Shown: in pieces, positions 63,019 through 64,000 of the stretch | Layout: each line of letters opens with the position of its first letter | How positions within the stretch are numbered: the first letter of the stretch is position 1 | Source of the DNA: Methylobacterium organophilum | GTDB lineage: Bacteria; Pseudomonadota; Alphaproteobacteria; Rhizobiales; Beijerinckiaceae | Assembly (NCBI RefSeq): GCF_022179465.1 | Contig: NZ_BPQV01000001.1 | Span: 372,001-436,000, forward strand | Length of the DNA: 64,000 bases | Direction: 5' to 3' | Translations under genes and position numbers: made by a program | The notes under the pieces: model-generated | Database searches by the model: none | The model's input: only the letters and a program-made list of their open reading frames with translations | What the model was told of the DNA's origin: nothing

Positions 63019-63384
63019 ATGGCGCGCATTCTGCTCGTCGACGACGAAGAAACGGTCCGTGGCTTCCTGAAGAGAGGCCTCGAGCTCGACGGTCACGATG
63101 TGACGATCGCGGTCGACGGCAGCGATGGCCTCGACCGTCTGATGGAGTCGGAGGGTCGCTTCGACCTGATGCTGACCGATATCCGCATGCCGCTGATGGA
63201 CGGCATCGCCCTCGCCCTCGCGGCCAAACGCGACTATCCCGATCTCACCATCCTGCTGATGACCGGCTTCGCCGACCAGCGCGAACGCGCCCGCGGTCTC
63301 GACGCCATCGTGACCGACGTGCTGACGAAACCTTTCTCCCTGTCGGACCTGCGCAACACGGTGACCCGGGCGCTGGCGGCCTGA
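63019..63384 (+). CDS. cpdR: CpdR-type single-domain response regulator
   Basis: CpdR is a receiver-only protein that, when unphosphorylated, recruits ClpXP adaptors and substrates to control the cell cycle; phosphate comes from the CckA-ChpT relay. The 121-residue product has the acidic pocket (ILLVDDEETVR), the phospho-Asp D54 (LMLTDIRMPLMDGIALALA), the Thr/Phe (ILLMTGFADQRERARGLDAI) and the Lys (VLTKPFSLSDLR), and ends RALAA. ATG 63019-63021 begins MARILLVDD; an upstream start at 62986 has no support. It is followed by a perfect 20-bp terminator and a convergent CheZ-like gene. Confidence 0.9.
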   Translation: MARILLVDDEETVRGFLKRGLELDGHDVTIAVDGSDGLDRLMESEGRFDLMLTDIRMPLMDGIALALAAKRDYPDLTILLMTGFADQRERARGLDAIVTDVLTKPFSLSDLRNTVTRALAA

Positions 63385-63400
63385 CGCCCCTCCTGCGCAC

Positions 63401-63444
63401 CACGAACGAGCCCGCCGGCAGGACTGCCGGCGGGCTCGTTCGTG
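63401..63444. terminator. Perfect 20-bp bidirectional terminator hairpin
   Basis: The arms at 63401-63420 and 63425-63444 are perfectly complementary over 20 bp with a GGAC loop; the outer part is CACGAACGAG. It sits between the convergent cpdR and CheZ-like genes, 16 bp after the cpdR stop and 19 bp before the other stop. Confidence 0.9.
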
Positions 63445-63463
63445 TTCGGATCCTGGCAAGCCG

Positions 63464-64000
63464 TTAATCGAACAAGGCGTCGATCGCGTCCTGGGCCGTG
63501 GCCGGTCCCCCGAGCTGCGGCCCGTTGAGGAGGAGGTTTTCCTGGCGCTCGCGGCGCTGCGCTTCCTCGGGCTCGATGTCGTGCGCGTCGCGCGTCCGGA
63601 CCACCGCAGCGAATCGTGCCAAGCGGCCTTCGAGAAGGCTCATCGACTCGGCGACCTTGGCGATGCGCTGACCGGTAATGTCCTGGAAGGTACAGGCTTC
63701 GAAGATCGTGAAGATCCGCGCCTCCACCTCGGCGCGGTAATCCTCGCTTTCGGGCAAGGCGAGGATTGCCTCGGCGGCTTCCATGATCGTGTTGGTCGCC
63801 CCAGCCGTCGCCGCCACCACCTCCCCGAGTTCGCCATGCACCATCGGCAAGCGGTCCCGGGTCAGTTCGTTCGTCTTCAGCAGCGCGATCGCTTCCCGGA
63901 GACTGGCGATGTAGTCGGCAATCTCGATCAGCTCCCGCACGATCGGGGCAGTGCCCTTATCGGGTCCCCGACGCGTCGATGCTTCCGCCGTCATGCCCAT
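63464..64000 (-). CDS. cheZ: CheZ-like protein phosphatase (chemotaxis), possibly truncated at window edge
   Basis: A 178-residue helical protein with the CheZ catalytic-like motif FQDITGQRI (Asp and Gln equivalent to E. coli D143 and Q147) and long helices (ADYIASLREAIALLKTNEL, EVEARIFTIFEACTFQDITG). CheZ dephosphorylates CheY-P. In alphaproteobacteria this type is often near cell-cycle regulators. The first ATG coincides with the window end (63998-64000), so the true start may be upstream, although an internal ATG at 63992-63994 is also possible. It is convergent with cpdR and separated from it by the 20-bp hairpin. Confidence 0.82.
   Translation of the reverse strand: MGMTAEASTRRGPDKGTAPIVRELIEIADYIASLREAIALLKTNELTRDRLPMVHGELGEVVAATAGATNTIMEAAEAILALPESEDYRAEVEARIFTIFEACTFQDITGQRIAKVAESMSLLEGRLARFAAVVRTRDAHDIEPEEAQRRERQENLLLNGPQLGGPATAQDAIDALFD

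Noticed and set aside
1-64000. CRISPR arrays, insertion sequences, prophage or tRNA genes
   Set aside because: No regularly spaced repeats, transposase-like proteins, phage proteins or cloverleaf sequences were noticed.

Overview
The window is a high-GC (roughly 70%), densely packed chromosomal segment from an alphaproteobacterium of the order Hyphomicrobiales. It is most likely a Methylobacterium-type organism. The reasons are the rnd-lptC-lptA-lptB-rpoN order, the phaR/phaA/phaB set, a CpdR-type response regulator, the ileS-lspA-M16 block, the ftsE-ftsX-ydcF block and the DUF1236-type exported protein. The genus is inferred from gene content and style, not from any search. No rRNA, tRNA, CRISPR array, insertion sequence or prophage is visible.

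Layout. 1-4.6 kb (minus): LPS transport genes lptC-lptA-lptB between an RNase D gene and sigma-54 (rpoN, cut by the left edge). 4.7-7 kb: two exported or membrane proteins of unknown role. 7.2-8.9 kb (plus): a lipid/diacylglycerol kinase and a TerC membrane protein. 9-11.2 kb: a TonB-dependent siderophore receptor with an AT-rich, possibly iron-regulated promoter. 11.5-19.6 kb: a complete fructose island with an OprB porin, fruA (IIBC), fruK, fruB (IIA-HPr-EI) and a divergent LacI-family regulator with two clear palindromic operators. 19.7-26.9 kb (minus): ileS, lspA, a BamF-like exported protein and two M16 peptidases. 27.4-29.1 kb: two small secreted proteins and an EamA exporter. 29.2-34.5 kb (minus): a TadG-like envelope protein, a REC-HD-GYP phosphodiesterase and a hybrid histidine kinase. 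34.7-37.7 kb (plus): a FecBCD/BtuFCD-type metal-chelate ABC importer, facing a molybdate-binding Mop protein. 38-42 kb: rpmF and the PHB genes phaR, phaA and phaB. 42-43.7 kb: a cupin and two small envelope genes. 43.9-50.3 kb (plus): a divergent PEP-carboxylase-like protein, a ClC channel with altered filter motifs, a tartrate/D-malate dehydrogenase and a VOC protein. 50.5-56.5 kb: a DUF1236 protein, hrcA, a His-rich peptide, and the rph-rdgB-hemW-EamA operon. 56.6-58.4 kb: a malate:quinone oxidoreductase with a Tat-like leader. 58.6-64 kb: ydcF-ftsX-ftsE, a zinc-ribbon protein, hpt, cpdR and a CheZ-like phosphatase gene touching the right edge.

How the genes work together. The fructose island appears self-contained: outer-membrane entry (OprB), phosphorylating uptake (FruB/FruA), a second phosphorylation (FruK) and local repression. 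PhaA and PhaB make 3-hydroxybutyryl-CoA for PHB, with PhaR as the granule-sensing repressor. The PEPC-like protein, Mqo and tartrate/malate dehydrogenase are all C4-acid enzymes. The TadG/HD-GYP/kinase block looks like a small c-di-GMP signalling unit tied to an envelope protein.

The observations most worth a second look are the PEPC-like protein with rewritten catalytic motifs, the TadG/HD-GYP/kinase block, the interleaved inverted repeats in the lptB-rpoN gap, the paired fructose operators, and the Tat-like leader on Mqo.
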